Shown piece after piece: positions 46,603 through 59,003 of a stretch of DNA of 64,000 bases (position 1 is its first letter; every line of letters begins with the position of its first letter). Made by a program: the position numbers and the translations under genes. The notes under the pieces were generated by a model. The model was not told the origin of the DNA, searched no databases, and saw only the letters and a program-made list of their open reading frames with translations. This stretch comes from Mercurialis annua (taxonomy: Eukaryota; Streptophyta; Magnoliopsida; Malpighiales; Euphorbiaceae): positions 45,685,665-45,749,664 of the forward strand of contig NC_065570.1 of the NCBI RefSeq assembly GCF_937616625.2, written 5' to 3'.

Positions 46603-47367
46603 ATGCCTGGATATAGGAGAGCACGAGTTTATGCAATGTCTGATGAGGAGGAAGCGCCTCCTTCTCAACAAGTTAGGCTAGGCAATGGTGGGCTACCTGA
46701 AGTCCATCAAAATGGGTTCTTAGCTGATGGTGAAGGATCGCCAGAGATCCATCAGAATGGGGTTATGAATAATGGAAATAAAAGGGTTGAAGCTCGAGTT
46801 AGATCAGTAACACCCAAAGAGTTACTTGAGGAGGAGGAAGAAGAGCCTAGTGAGGAAAGTGAGCAAGAAAAGGATCCATCGGAAGATCCTTCTGAAGATT
46901 CTGACATTGAGGTGTTTAGGGGAGGATAGTTTAGGACTGAGACCCAAAGGTATCGCGATCATAGAAAAGTAGCGGCTTTGAGGGAGACTGAGGAAGAGGC
47001 AAGTCTGAATAGCCTCAAAGCAATGTTGAACATCTTATCTTGGGGTGTGCTCTCTATAGAAACCTACATTAATGAGTTTCTTCGCATGGTGCAAGCGGTC
47101 CCGGAAACTGGCAGGGATAATGAGGAAGTGAACCGCCGCTATGTCAGAGGCTTAGGAACGGACTTTGTTGAGTTGTTTGATTTCACACATGAGCATATGG
47201 GATCATTAGCTCGTAGGGCCGCGGGGATAATGAGCGACCGTGAATGGAATAACAACCCTATCCATCCTGTTTATTTCCCTCGTGAGAGGCCAGTGTCTCT
47301 GGTTCATAGAGATGAAGCTTCTGGATCGGTATCTAGGAGAGTTAATGGAATTCATAGCCATATGTAA
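46603..47367 (+). pseudogene. gag-like frame with one internal stop
   Basis: 255 codons from the ATG at 46603, broken by an in-frame TAG at 46927. The first part is Glu-rich and repeats VHQNG/IHQNG units (PEVHQNGF, PEIHQNGV), then an acidic Glu/Ser/Asp tract. The second part (from 46930) has a gag-like helical segment (YINEFLRMVQAV, RRYVRGLGTDFVELFD) resembling the multimerisation region of Ty3 gag. No CCHC zinc knuckle, protease or pol follows. The product, if any, would be a reduced capsid-like protein. Position, about 250 bases after the LTR, fits gag. Confidence 0.7.
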
Positions 47368-49438
47368 TGGAATAACAAGTGACCGATAATAAAAATCTAA
47401 TAAGCCGTAATTTGATAAAATGAATAATATAATGCTTAGGCTAGAGAATTAAGCATATCTCATTTAATTGGCTTAAGTAAGCAAAAATAGAAACGTCACG
47501 GAGTTTTAGTCTGAAGGACTTACAAACTTGTTATTATAAAGTATTTTACGATTTCAATGGTACAATTGTGCGCAGACCCTACATGAGGCATGTTAGTCAA
47601 ATCACCATAAAAGCATATTGACATCAGTATATATATATTTTCTATATAAAACAATCTTCTAAACGATGGATCATGCATCATATATATGCATTTTTAAAGA
47701 AAAGTGAATTGAAATTGCAACTCTTTAGTGATGAGAGGTGTCATCACTCTGTGGCGCAATTGTACTAAAGATTTTTAATATCGACAAAGTGATTTACGAT
47801 AGTTTTGAAAAGAAAAGTTGAAACTGCCGGCAAAGAAAAGTGTTTGAATTGTTTCAAAACGTGTAAGCTAATTCGGACAAAAGACTATGTGATAATAATA
47901 GTTGTGAATAGTAAATTTAAAGGAATAAATAATTTAGAATAAGAGGAACTTTAGTAAACGAGGTAGAAAGAAATATAATAAATGACCAAATCGCCATAGT
48001 AACATATTTAAAAAATTAGACAAGGATATGTTAGAAAATGATATTTTTTAAACATAAAGTAAGTAAATATAGAACTATAAAATGATAGTATGGTCAATTA
48101 GGCCACTAATAAATGAACGAGTAAATAAGATGTATAATAAGATGATTAATATAATACGGTATTTGAATAGAGTATAAGGAAATACTTAGGGATTGGGGTA
48201 AAGCGAATTATAAGTTGTTAAATATAACGAAATGGTTATAAAAATATAAGTACGGTTAGGTGTATGATTGCGTGGATTAATAATTGAACGTAAATAGATA
48301 CCGTACAACTAAATGAATTTAGGAACATAAAATTTTAAGTCTATTTTACCCTATAGACAAGATTATTGAGAGTGGGATAAGAGGTAAGACCGATGAAGTT
48401 CGAAACGGTATGAATGAATCTGATAAGTCATGAAAGTCATAGTAGACGGAGGAAGATTCAAGAAAAGGTTAGGTACTAAAGGAGGACAATACATAGATAA
48501 TTTCCGACACATTGAATGTGTCGAATATAACTCAAGTCAAAACGGGAAAAAATGAAAATAGGGCTATAAAGTTTGTATTTAAAGAACACAATAAACAATT
48601 GGACGATTTCAAGTGATTCATTTAATGGTTTAAAATTACCATTAAATCCTCAAAACTTTTGGGGTATATCGATTTAGATAAGAGTCGTAAAATTAGAATT
48701 CCAATAATTCAAGTACCATGAAATTTATATAGGAAAAGTAGTAATTCGTTCGTATTTAGAACGAAATTTTATCTTGAGAAACTAAAGGAGTTATTGAATT
48801 TAGGACGTGTATAAAGAATCGAAATAAGAAATTAAGATAGCTTCTTTGGAAGCGATTATGAGCGTGTTTGCGGAAAATTTTTACAAAGATTTTTAATGAC
48901 ACGCCAAGAGGGTATATCGGAAAGGATAACGACAAACCCGGATCGACCCTATAAAGCGAAGACCTGCCTTAGGCAAGCGGGCAAATACATACACTTAAGT
49001 AAGCCTATAAATTAAAGGTTAAGTATATTTTAAATCTAATCTAAGAAGGCTACTTCTAGATCGATTTCTGATCGCAAGAAGTGCTATTCCGGACTTGAGA
49101 CCAAAATAAAAGTTGCAGACGACGTTGCATAGAACGAGTTTCAAGTGACAAACTAAAATTTGGACAGACTCTGGATGTTGGTTTTATAGCCTGAAGTGGG
49201 CTAAAAACCTAAGCTTATAAAGTTAAGAAAAAGCGATTTTTAGTTAGTTTGGAAAACTAACTACGTTATACCGGGATAACATAGAACAAAAAAATGTACA
49301 AGTTTCAGAAAATCATAGAATAAGACATTCTGTGACATTGTGCTCTAAGAAAATGACGGAAGTAATCAGCCCTACCAAGGCGATATTAGAATAATTGGAC
49401 GATAAACATTATAAGAAAATTCGAGGACGAATTTTTTT
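47368..49438 (+). other. Non-coding internal region of the 41288 element
   Basis: About 2 kb without a supported frame, where pol would be in an autonomous relative. It contains a hairpin with stems GTGATGA (47728) and TCATCAC (47741), whose counterpart lies at 58123 in the older Ty3 internal region. The end has GAGGACGAA, typical before the polypurine tract. Confidence 0.6.
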
Positions 49439-49451
49439 AAGGGGGGAAGAA
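49439..49451 (+). promoter_or_regulatory. Polypurine tract
   Basis: AAGGGGGGAAGAA directly before the TG of the 3' LTR, the expected primer for plus-strand synthesis. Confidence 0.88.
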
Positions 49452-51434
49452 TGTAATACCCCGTATTTTTGGAAAAATATTTAATTGGATTGATTATATG
49501 TAATATCCCGTAATTTTTTTAGACTTTTTTCGTCGATCTTTTGGTAAAAATTTGAGTCGTTCGTTGATTCGTTCGCGGTTCGAATCGTGTTCATTGGGTT
49601 GAGTAGGTTTGACTATAAATTACTTAAATTTATTAAGTCCATGCAAAATTAGGCCCATGAAAATGCAATGTGTAGCCCATGCAAAGTTAAGCCATGCAAT
49701 TGCTAATTTAACCATAGGAATTGAGAACAAGTTTCTCATTCAGCTGTAGCACCTGTTCTTATTTCGGTATTTAAGTTTCTAAACCCTAATTAATTCCTCC
49801 TGAATCAAACAAACCCTAGCCTACATCTACACTCCTAAATTCACAGAGATCGTTCACATATTTTTCCCTCAAAACTCTTGTGATTCTCGGTAAGTTTTGA
49901 TCTTAATTCTCAGTTTTGTGCTAATAACGACACTTCCGTTCGTAGCTAATATCTCTCTCGTTTCTGAACCAAATTCAGTTCCGTCTCGTCCCAGTCGAAG
50001 AAGACTCACGCCTCTACGATTTCTTAGCTTGTTTTTGTTGAACGGTACGTAATCAAAGTCGTTCTAATCGCCGTCGTTTTATCGTATTCGTTTATTTTCT
50101 TATCTATTACCTTTATGTGCTTGATACCGATTCCTTTCTTTTCTTGTGCTGTGTTTTAGTTGCCTTAAGGACATTAAACTTTTGATTTGTGGGTTGTCTT
50201 GTGATAAATCTCAGTTTGTAAATTGTCCTTGGCTTTGTTGTCTTCAGTTTCGTTTTGGGTCCTTGATATCTATGCCATGTCGACTCCGTTTTTAGCAAGA
50301 GGATGAACTGTGAATTTTTGGATTATGATACCCTTTGCTTGTGTGGATTTTTGATTCTTGTTTAAATTCATGACATGGTTGTTAGTTAATGAATTGTTAA
50401 TCTAGTTGTTGAAGCTTGATTTTGTATGTACTGTAATTGTTGGCTTTGTTATGTGAGTATGGTTGATGACGATGATGTGGCTGGCTGATTTGATTTGTTA
50501 ATGGCAAAAAGGGTCATGTTAGTCACTGGATTGTTTTCAGTTAAACAAATGAATTCCTTAAGTTATTAATTGCTGTTTTAAAAATTGATTTTTGATTTTA
50601 AGCTACAGAATTAGTTCTGACTTTTATTTTGACGATTAAATTATTAATTATGATTTTAAATCACTTGGGCATTATTATTTTAAATTTGGAATTTATATTA
50701 ATCTTATTATAGTTAAATGATTTTAATTTCAATTTTGGGATTTCAATTGAAATTGAAATTTTTCCAATTTGGTAATATTATTTTTTAAAAAATCTAAAAA
50801 ATAATATTTGAATTATTTATAGTTAAATTAATAATAATTATTATTATTTAATTGTTATCTTAGTATTTTTGGCTTAGTGTGCCAATTGGAAATTTAGCCT
50901 TTTAATTATTTGTTGACTCATTAAATGAGATATTTTTTTGGTAATTATAAATTACTTGGATTTTAAGATATTGAGTTCCAATTTAATATTTTATTAATTG
51001 GCTTTATTTTTAAATTATAAACTATGGTTTATAATTTTCGGATTAATGTATGGATCGGGTTAGACTTGGATCGCCTAACATTTGAGGTTAGCCTGTCAAT
51101 TACCGGAAACTCGGCTAACACATTATTTTCAGGTTTGAAAAATAAATTATTATTTAAATAATATTTAAATATTATTCTCTGAAATGATTTTCAAAGCGGG
51201 AACTCAATAGTCTGTAATTATTAGGGTCTGTTTTTAATAATTACTTTATTTGTCTAGACCCGTCTACTGTTCGTGCTTCAGAGGCGAACCAGGATTGGTT
51301 GCTTGCCGGTTATCACGTGGATTATCAAGCAATGAGTTTGTACTTACTATTTACCGCTTATATTAAATATATATATATATGGTACGTATATTGTGAACTG
51401 TTTTTATATTATGACTCTTAGTTGGAACATGCTA

Positions 51435-51466
51435 CCTAATGGGCATCATTAGGACTGCGTGCGCAC
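51435..51466 (+). other. Conserved LTR hairpin, covarying copy
   Basis: Stem CCTAATG (51435-51441), loop GGCAT, stem CATTAGG (51447-51453), then the palindrome GTGCGCAC (51459-51466). Relative to the other LTRs both arms have changed together and pairing is kept. Confidence 0.75.
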
Positions 51467-51501
51467 CAGTATTGATCTGGGTAAGGTATAAATGGAAATG
51501 T

Positions 51502-51626
51502 GGTAACTCGGTGTGAGCATATCTCTCGGGACCAAATAGAGTAACTCGGTGTAGCACAGCTCTCGGGACTCTGGATATGGTAAAAGTGTGGTCAGTGGTA
51601 ACTCGGTGTAGCTCAGCTCTCGGGAC
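51502..51626 (+). repeat. AACTCGGTGT...CTCGGGAC minisatellite
   Basis: Three units of GTAACTCGGTGT, a variable middle (AGCACAGCT, AGCTCAGCT) and CTCGGGAC, spaced 40-55 bases apart. Related to, but distinct from, the array in the surrounding element. Confidence 0.82.
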
Positions 51627-54600
51627 GAGGCCTATTGGATTATGTTATTATTATTTAAAATTGTGGATTAGGGTTCCAACTACTATTCGTAATATCATTA
51701 TTAAATATTTTAAACGTTGTAAAGGTTTTCTACTTGATAAATGTAGATAGTGGTATAAACTCATCTCAGTATATCTGACCCCGTTGTTTTTCCAATTTTT
51801 TCCAGGGTTATGATCTGAGAGAATCTGGTGATCTCCGCATTTACTTTTCCTCAGAGTTTCCATTTATTTTAGTAGAACTATCAAACTATTTTATTTTTAG
51901 ACCGCAGTAGTTAACTAGACGTCGTTATTATTATTACAGTTGTTTGTCGGATTGGTCCGACTAGTTATATTGCTTTGGCATGTTATATGATTATTCATGA
52001 TTATTTATGTTATGCCTATTTACAAACTAGTATTGGAAAGCATGTTATATTTTAATTGCTGAATATTATAACTGCTAGATTTAGGCTGAAGTCTCGGTTG
52101 CCCGTGGTTTTCTGCAAATTTATGTGTTTGTATGTTAATTGAAATGCTAGCTTCGGGTTTCGGTATTACATTACCCATACCCTAGCGCCGGTCGCGATTC
52201 ATGAAAATGGGTCGTGACATTATATTATTTTAGCTAACTAGAGCTAAAATAAGGGAATTTCCGTAAATGAGACGGAAAATAGCGTTTTGACGAGGAATTA
52301 ATTTTAATAAAGTTGGACTATATATTAGATTAAATTAATTATAATTAAATTTTATCTCGTATTTGGATATCGAGATAAGCATATTGTGATTTAATGGGAA
52401 AATTGGAGAAATTCCCGTTAAATCAAATAAATGATTGTAAAATGGATATTTAAAAATATCCAAAAAATTTATTATTTGGATTATTATAAGAGAATCCATA
52501 AATAATTGGAATATTATTTTAAAATGCGGGTTTAAACACGACATATAGATTATACGGCTAGAAAATAAAATTTTAAAGAAAAAGGCAATAATCAATATTT
52601 TGGATTAATAGAAGGTTCCGTGTAATTTATAGTCGTTTGAAAAATTGGATTTAAAATCGGTACAAAAACGACTTGGTTAATTGCTAAGATATTTAAGTAA
52701 ATTTAGTAAAAGAATGATTAGTAGAAGGAATTATTAAATTTGTGTTGAGAGGGGAATTAAAATAGAACTAGCCCATTTGATTAGCAAGCCCATATCATTA
52801 TATTATTTTTAGAAACCAAAGAAACATCCAGAGAACAACGTTCTCATTCTCACAATCAACAAACCTTTCTTCTTAACTTATGGAGATTCATGGAGGATGG
52901 GATTCTTCATTTTAAACTTAGATTTTTCAAAGTTCCTTCCAACCAACTGACACCCATCATCTACCATCAACTTAGAGGCGAAAACTAAGGTGAGAAATTA
53001 AACCCCTAGAGCTGAAAATTTATTGGAAATGTTAGGTTTTATGGTTCTAAAAAAAGGGTTTTAGCATGCATGTGTTTAAATTGATTTTGGATGATTAACT
53101 ATTGAAATTTGAGGTCAATTAAAATATGAATTGAAGCTGAAATTTGATGGGTTTGTAAAACATAAGGGGAATTCAAATTTTCAGCATGTATTGAAGGAGT
53201 TTAGGTTGATTAGCTATGGGTGATTTAAGGTGTTAGATTTTAATTGGTTTCAAATCAAATTTTTAAAGAAAAAGAGTTAAAAGGATTAAAGCTGGAAATT
53301 TTTAATTGTTGCAAAATTTTGACTTTTTGAGAACCGGAGTTGGAGTCGGGTTAGGGGCGGAGAGCGGAGGCCGGAGAGAAGACCGGTCAGGCTATTTGGC
53401 CTGACCCGTCTGCTCAAGTTGAGCAGACTACGGTCTGCTCAATTGGCAGACCAGCCGGTCACTCCGGACCCGCGCTCCACCGGAAAGTTTTTCGTTAAAT
53501 AGGATGATTTCGAAAATTTAAATAAATTTGTTCAAGTGTGAAATTAAAGCTGAAAATGGATTTAGAAAGTTTAACAAACGAGTTTTGAAATAGAAGTAAA
53601 AGATGAATTATGGCATAGATTAAATTTAAGTTTAAATGTTTGAATATAAAGTTTAAGTTGGGTTTAAGTGGATTTAAATGGCTAAAAGCCGATAAAAGGT
53701 CCCCGATGCGTTATTAGACGTTGGAGATTAAAGTTGTTGGAGAATTGATAAAATAGTATAAGTTAGCTATAATAATGAGTTAGAAGTTAAACTTAGCTAC
53801 TAATGGTTGATTGCGGGATTTATTACGTGGTATGTCGAATTGGTTATATAGGACATTAAGAAGGCAACAATAAAAATAAATGGATTTAGAGTCAAGTCAA
53901 GCGTAAACGCTTGAATAAAAAAGCGAAAGTTTTTAAAAGTGAAATAGTTTATAAATTAAAATGTTAATTTAGCATTTGTTCGTATTATAGATCCTACACA
54001 TTATTGGATAGGAGAAATAGAAGAATTGGAGTTAATCAACGGGCTATATTATATTTTGCTTTTGGAAAATTTGGATTAAGCGATCGAGGTGAGTTCGTGA
54101 TTTACTTTCGAGTATTATTATTTATATATTATTATCTATGTGTGCATTTGGTTGAATATTTTAGTTTAAACTACTATGTTTCTTATAGAACTATTGTTTA
54201 TACTACTAGAGCTTTATTAAAAATATTTTAAACATCAAACCTATATTTTCTACTAAGAAGATATATTATATTATAAACGGTGAAAATATCTTATGTTTTA
54301 TTAAAGGTCGCATAAAATGAATTTAAGATATATCGGAATTGTTTAATATTATATTTTGGTTTTATTATGGATAATGTGATTATAGTTGACGATGGTTAGA
54401 TCGTAAGATCGCTATCAAAATAGTATCGAATATTTAAAAGAGCGTATATTAGTTAGTTTGATGCTCTTTATTTATTTATGCCTTAAAGTATGTATATTGG
54501 CATAAAGAGTTTAAGAAGTTAGTTAAAATAATTATTATTTTCTAGCTTCACTATGCATACATTTACTATACCAATTTATAAATCATTTGTTTTGCGGAAT

Positions 54601-54641
54601 TATTATTTAAACCCAATAAGTGATCCGTGGGAAACGAGCTA

Positions 54642-54672
54642 CCTATTGGGCGTCAATAGGCTGTGTGATCAC
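54642..54672 (+). other. Conserved LTR hairpin, 3' LTR copy
   Basis: Stem CCTATTG (54642-54648), loop GGCGT, stem CAATAGG (54654-54660), then GTGATCAC (54665-54672). The only change from the 5' LTR copy is in the loop. Confidence 0.75.
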
Positions 54673-54784
54673 CAATACTGATACGAGTCTAGGCGTCTAT
54701 GGTCAATGATTTGAAATAATAAATTATGAATATCAATCGATTAATGGAATAAGGAGGATAAAAAGAAATGTGATAGACACAAGT

Positions 54785-54950
54785 TAACTCGGTTGAACTA
54801 TCTCGGGACCTGTGTCTAGTGGGTAACTCGGTCGAACTATCTCGGGACGCACAACTTAGGATTAAGTAGTGGCATGAGTAACTCGGTTGAACTATCTCGG
54901 GACTATGCCACGTGGTAGCGGGTAACTCGGTCGAACTACCTCGGGACCCG
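54785..54950 (+). repeat. AACTCGG...CTCGGGAC minisatellite, 3' LTR copy
   Basis: Four units as in the 5' LTR, with small differences (for example CTACC for CTATC in the last unit). Confidence 0.85.
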
Positions 54951-55624
54951 TTCACTCGGACGATATGATTCGAAAAACAGTTATCGTCGATTATGTCCAA
55001 TAAGTCCGTAGCACTTGGGTTTAGGGTTTCGAACGGATCCGATATTGGAAACCATTAAATTATATTTTATGATTAGTGTCGAAGTATGTTTAAATCTATC
55101 GTTTGTTATTGAAGTATGTTTAATTTATCGTTTATTATCGAATTTTGTTTAATTGTAAGTTATCGTTTATCGGTAATGCGATCTCGTTTTTAATTATAAT
55201 ACCTTTTGTAAATTGTGAACTCACTCAGCTATGTCGAACCCGTTGATTATTAAATTTTTCAGGTATCCAGTAGATAGCGTTCAGGTCGAGCCTCCACTCC
55301 TTGTTTCGGAAGGCTCATTACTTTTTGCATGTACAGCTTCTGACTCTCTAGCGCTGCAGTAGTTCAGGCTTACACTTTTGTCGAGGTCCTATTAGCGGTT
55401 TAAGTATATTTTGGTCTAGTAACCGCTCATGTTTATAGCTTTTTGTTAGGCCTCGTTTTCTGATTAACAAACAAACATCAGAGGTAGTTTTAGTTTAACT
55501 ACTTAATATGTGTGGTTGGATAAGTTTATCGTGTAGGGTGGTTTGAGATTTAACAGGGGTTGGCTAGTTAAAATTATAGCTGTTATATTGCCAAATTTTC
55601 GAAAAATAAAATACTTAAGTTTTA

Positions 55625-56006
55625 GGCCTAATTAATTAAAAACCACCCACCTTATAACTTTTTTTCATTTATACCATGACCTAGGAAAATTTTCAATTGT
55701 ACCCTATTTTCGATTTTTATGTTTCATTTGTACCATAAAATTAATTTTTTTGATAATTTAATTAATTTAAAGATAAAAATATTAAAAACAAGATATATAC
55801 ATGATTAACATTAATGTTTTATCAGAATATAAGTTAAAAATGAAGGACTGTTTAAACTCTTTTTTAAAAGAAAATAGGCCAATTCCAACTCATTAAGATA
55901 GAGATAAAATATAAAAATCGAAAATAGGGTACAATTGAAAATTTTCCTAGGTCATGGTATAAATGGAAAAAATTTACAAAGTGGGTGATTTTTAAGTAAT
56001 TAGACC
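55625..56006. mobile_element. Mutator-type MITE in the 3' LTR
   Basis: 382 bp with inverted ends GGCCTAATTAATTAAAAA and the complement of GGTCTAATTACTTAAAAA. The 9-bp direct repeat TAAGTTTTA lies at 55616-55624 and 56007-56015. The 5' LTR has a single TAAGTTTTA at the matching site (about 46228), so the insertion is certain and postdates the element's arrival. Related to the MITE at 13401. Confidence 0.92.
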
Positions 56007-56453
56007 TAAGTTTTATAATGATTTTTAAACGCGAAAAAGTTTTTAGGTAAAATTTAGGCTTGCTATGGGTTTCGGAACCAAATTTCCCTTTCTCTAGCGC
56101 CGGTCGCGGCTCGAAAAATCGGGTCGTGACACTTATGATATGGGTATATGACAAAATAAATCCTAAATTAATTGGGTTTTCTTTGAAATTGACTTATATG
56201 TATGGACTATGGCTATGATTTGACTATATCCATGAAACATGGTTAACTATTATGTGGACATAAGGAAACAATATATATGAAAAAATATATAATATGTGAA
56301 TTATGGCCAAATATGACTTAGACGAATTAAACTTTCTCGGAACCTAACTTATAAAGTATGAATAAAACACGACTACGTATACGATAAAATTGTGCGTACA
56401 TGATGTATATGTCATGTTATTAGGAACTCATCTAGATTCCTTTATGCCTTAGA

Positions 56454-57730
56454 ATGGATGAACTAAGAAATACTCGAGCGCGTGCTACCGCACAACAATT
56501 AAACGAGGCCCAAAAAGTGGTTGCAATTAATGAAGATGGATATGACCTAGTCCAGCCGGCAAGTAGACGCCGCCGATGTGGCAGAGGTGAAGAGGAACCA
56601 AGAGTGGAACAAGTCAGAAATGTGCAGGCACCAGGAGTGCTGCAATAATAAAATATTGATATAAATCAGTTCGTAGCTGAAGTTACTGCCATGAAAGACT
56701 ATGTATTAATAATGGGCCAATGGAGGCAACAACAACATCAACGAGGGGATAGGAATGCTGACGGAGATATAGTCTTGGCATACATGAAACTGAGTTGAAA
56801 GGAATTCGATTGATAAGGCGATGCATTAGAATTTTTGGAGGAAGTCGAGCAAAATGCTCGCAGACTTCAAGCTGATGAGAGGCAAATTGTATTGTTAGTC
56901 GAAATATCAATGAAAGGTTCAGTCAAGGATTGATTTCGCCAAATAATTGGATTGATAATGGATCAAATAACGTGGGCGGAATTTGTGACCCGATTAAAAC
57001 ATTTCTTCCTACCGTTTGATGTGATTGAAGGTAACAAAGATAAGTTATTATCGTTAACTAAAGGTAACAAATCATTTCAAGAATATGTTACCGAGTTTAA
57101 GCGATTGAGCAGGTTTTCTCCACACATGATGACATATCTGGTATGTTTTAATTTCAGATTTGTGAAGGGATTGGGGACTTAATTATAGGATTGCTAACCC
57201 AGACTGACAGGAAATTTTTGCAAGTTATCAACAGTGCGAGGCAACTGGAAAGCCCTCAAATCCAATTTGGTGAAATTCCTGATTCCTCATAATTAAACCA
57301 AGTCAGGAATGAGCGTTTTGATAATGAATATCAAACGTCCAGCCAAATTAGTGAAAGAACTGAACAACAATATGGTCGAACCTATAATAAGGGTAGACAT
57401 GGAAAAGGGAGTAAGAAAGGTTAAACTAATAGTCAGAGTTTTGAACAAGCAAGCTCCAGCTTCACAGATCTTATATGTCAACAATGAGGAAGAAAAAATA
57501 TGGGTAATTGTCAAGCTACTACAGATGTATGTTTTACATATGGCCAACATGGTCATTATACGAGAGAATGCTTGTATTCCGTGCAACAGAATTCAACAGA
57601 TAATGTGAACCAACCACATACTTACTAATCCAGATCTATTTATACACCGATTTCTGGATCGGGTAAATCTAATGTGATGCATGGTAGAGGTGGAAGCAAT
57701 GGAAATCAAAACACGAAAGGCTAACGGTGA
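56454..57730 (+). pseudogene. Ty3 gag pseudogene with damaged zinc knuckle
   Basis: Capsid protein remnant. 56454-56648 encodes an Arg/Gln-rich N-terminus. Stops interrupt 56640-56940, where FLEEVEQNARRL is still readable. 56952-57182 contains the core gag motif (ITWAEFVTRLKHFFLP, KGNKSFQEYVTEFKRLSRF). Further frames at 57309-57608 are shifted. At 57530-57571 a zinc-knuckle reads CFTYGQHGHYTREC, where the second Cys of the CCHC pattern has become Tyr. Multiple stops and shifts show it is dead. The sequence matches Ty3/chromovirus gag in style. Confidence 0.82.
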
Positions 57731-58950
57731 TACAAACCCCTCAAACCAATCAAGGACCAACAAGAATATTTGGCTAGGTTCACAAATAATGTCTGAACCT
57801 GACTAATAGGATTAGATCCTTCTCGTATATGTATAGAACATATAAAGTTTATACAAGAAATGTGGAAAAGCTATGAAATAAGTAGTTTTGAAGAGCTGTG
57901 TATCTAGAGAAACTTACATAAACGCTGTTTTGTAAAAGCTAATGTGTTTGATGAGAAATAATCTTTTGAAACTCATAATTGTGTCCGGATACGAATCGCG
58001 ATAGTATTTTATTGACACTAATAAAATTGCATCACTACATTCATATTGTATTCACTATTAGAATATGCATCATTTGTATTATGTACATATGAAACATAAA
58101 AGGAATGCCATTGCAACTATTGGTGATGAGAAAAGTCATCACACTGATGCAAAACAGTGACATGGTTTTATATATGAAAAAGAGTAAAATGAATTTAAAT
58201 GGATAAGTTATTAACATGAGTATGCTTAGATATTGGCTATGTAATATAAAGAAAGGCATATGACAAGGATAAACACTTTGTTAGGCCTAACTAAAGAGAT
58301 ATGTACATAGAATGACGAGTAACGTGATGGAAAATGTTCCAAGATTAGAATCGAAGCGTCCGAAAAAGTCACGTATTAATTCTGAATACAAGAACGACTT
58401 AGCTTTACAAAACGTGTAAAGCCCCAACGATAATGTTTAAATTACAAACGAATTTACTCTTAAAGTAAAGAAAGCGAGTACTGAAGTTAAGTATGCATGT
58501 GATATGGCTATTGCGTATTGTAAATAAAGTAAAGTAACTGAGTAAAGAAAATAAATCAATTCATAACGAAAATCAATTGAGTACAAGGAAAATCTTTAGT
58601 TAAAGATTATCCATAAAAAAAGTTACTCGGTGAGTACAACCGAGGTATCGTAATATTAGAAGGATATCGTATAGAGATCGTGGAACCTAACTGTAAAATT
58701 TAACCGTTAATAAGTAGTGGAAGAGAGTAGCGCAAGAAAAACATGATAAAAATAGTTGAAGTGGCGGAAGGATAGGGAATCTACCAAAACAATATACATA
58801 GAAGAGAGAATTTACGGAACGGGAATGAAATTTGAATGTCGGATCTCAAATTTAATAAATGAATCATGGTGATTTGAAAGACAAGTAGACAAGGACAAGA
58901 ATTCCATAATAAAAGTAAGATGTTCAAGGACTATGATTGAGTTCATGAAA
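57731..58950 (+). other. Non-coding internal stretch
   Basis: No frame with a recognisable domain. Around 58113-58142, CATTGCAACTATT, then GTGATGA and TCATCAC arms, matches 47715-47747 of the 41288 element, so the two internal regions share descent here. Confidence 0.5.
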
Positions 58951-58986
58951 AAGATTATGTCAGTCTAAAGAGACTGACATAATCTT
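58951..58986. repeat. Perfect 16-bp hairpin
   Basis: AAGATTATGTCAGTCT, a 4-base AAAG loop, and the exact complement AGACTGACATAATCTT. It ends 17 bases before the LTR start at 59004. A role in termination or a tiny foldback insertion are both possible. Confidence 0.7.
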
Positions 58987-59003
58987 GTCCATTTTATTCA
59001 ATC

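Larger units (their letters stand above)
49499..52219 (+). mobile_element. Solo LTR nested in the 3' LTR
   Basis: A 2,721-bp TGTAATATCCCG...GGGTCGTGACA unit flanked by the exact 5-bp repeat TTATA (49494-49498 and 52220-52224). The uninterrupted 5' LTR has a single TTATA at this place, which proves the insertion. No primer site or coding region follows, so it is a solo LTR made by LTR-LTR recombination. Same family as 1-1866. The frame at 50113-50298 is not credible. Confidence 0.93.
41288..56131 (+). mobile_element. Tekay/Del-like Ty3 retrotransposon, coding-poor (LARD-like)
   Basis: A complete but nested element: 5' LTR 41288-46350, primer site at 46355, a short internal region with a gag-like frame, polypurine tract at 49439-49451 and 3' LTR 49452-56131. 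The 5-bp direct repeat CTTAT flanks it at 41283-41287 and 56132-56136. Removing insertions gives LTRs of about 3.56-3.59 kb. The internal region is only 3.1 kb and has no protease, RT or integrase. The LTR ends, the initiator-Met primer site and the TTCGAGGACGAA before the polypurine tract are typical of Tekay/Del chromoviruses. Confidence 0.9.
49452..56131 (+). repeat. 3' LTR of the 41288 element, with nested insertions
   Basis: TGTAATACCCCG to GGGTCGTGACA. Split at 49498 by a solo LTR (49499-52219) and near its end by a MITE (55625-56006). Without these it is about 3.56 kb and matches the 5' LTR throughout. Confidence 0.92.
56137..59003 (+). mobile_element. Internal region of the older Ty3 element, continued
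   Basis: This picks up after the CTTAT target duplication and carries the gag pseudogene (56454-57730), then about 1.3 kb without a gene. It belongs with the leader at 40412-41287. No clear polypurine tract precedes the LTR at 59004, so the true 3' end of this element is uncertain. Confidence 0.6.
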
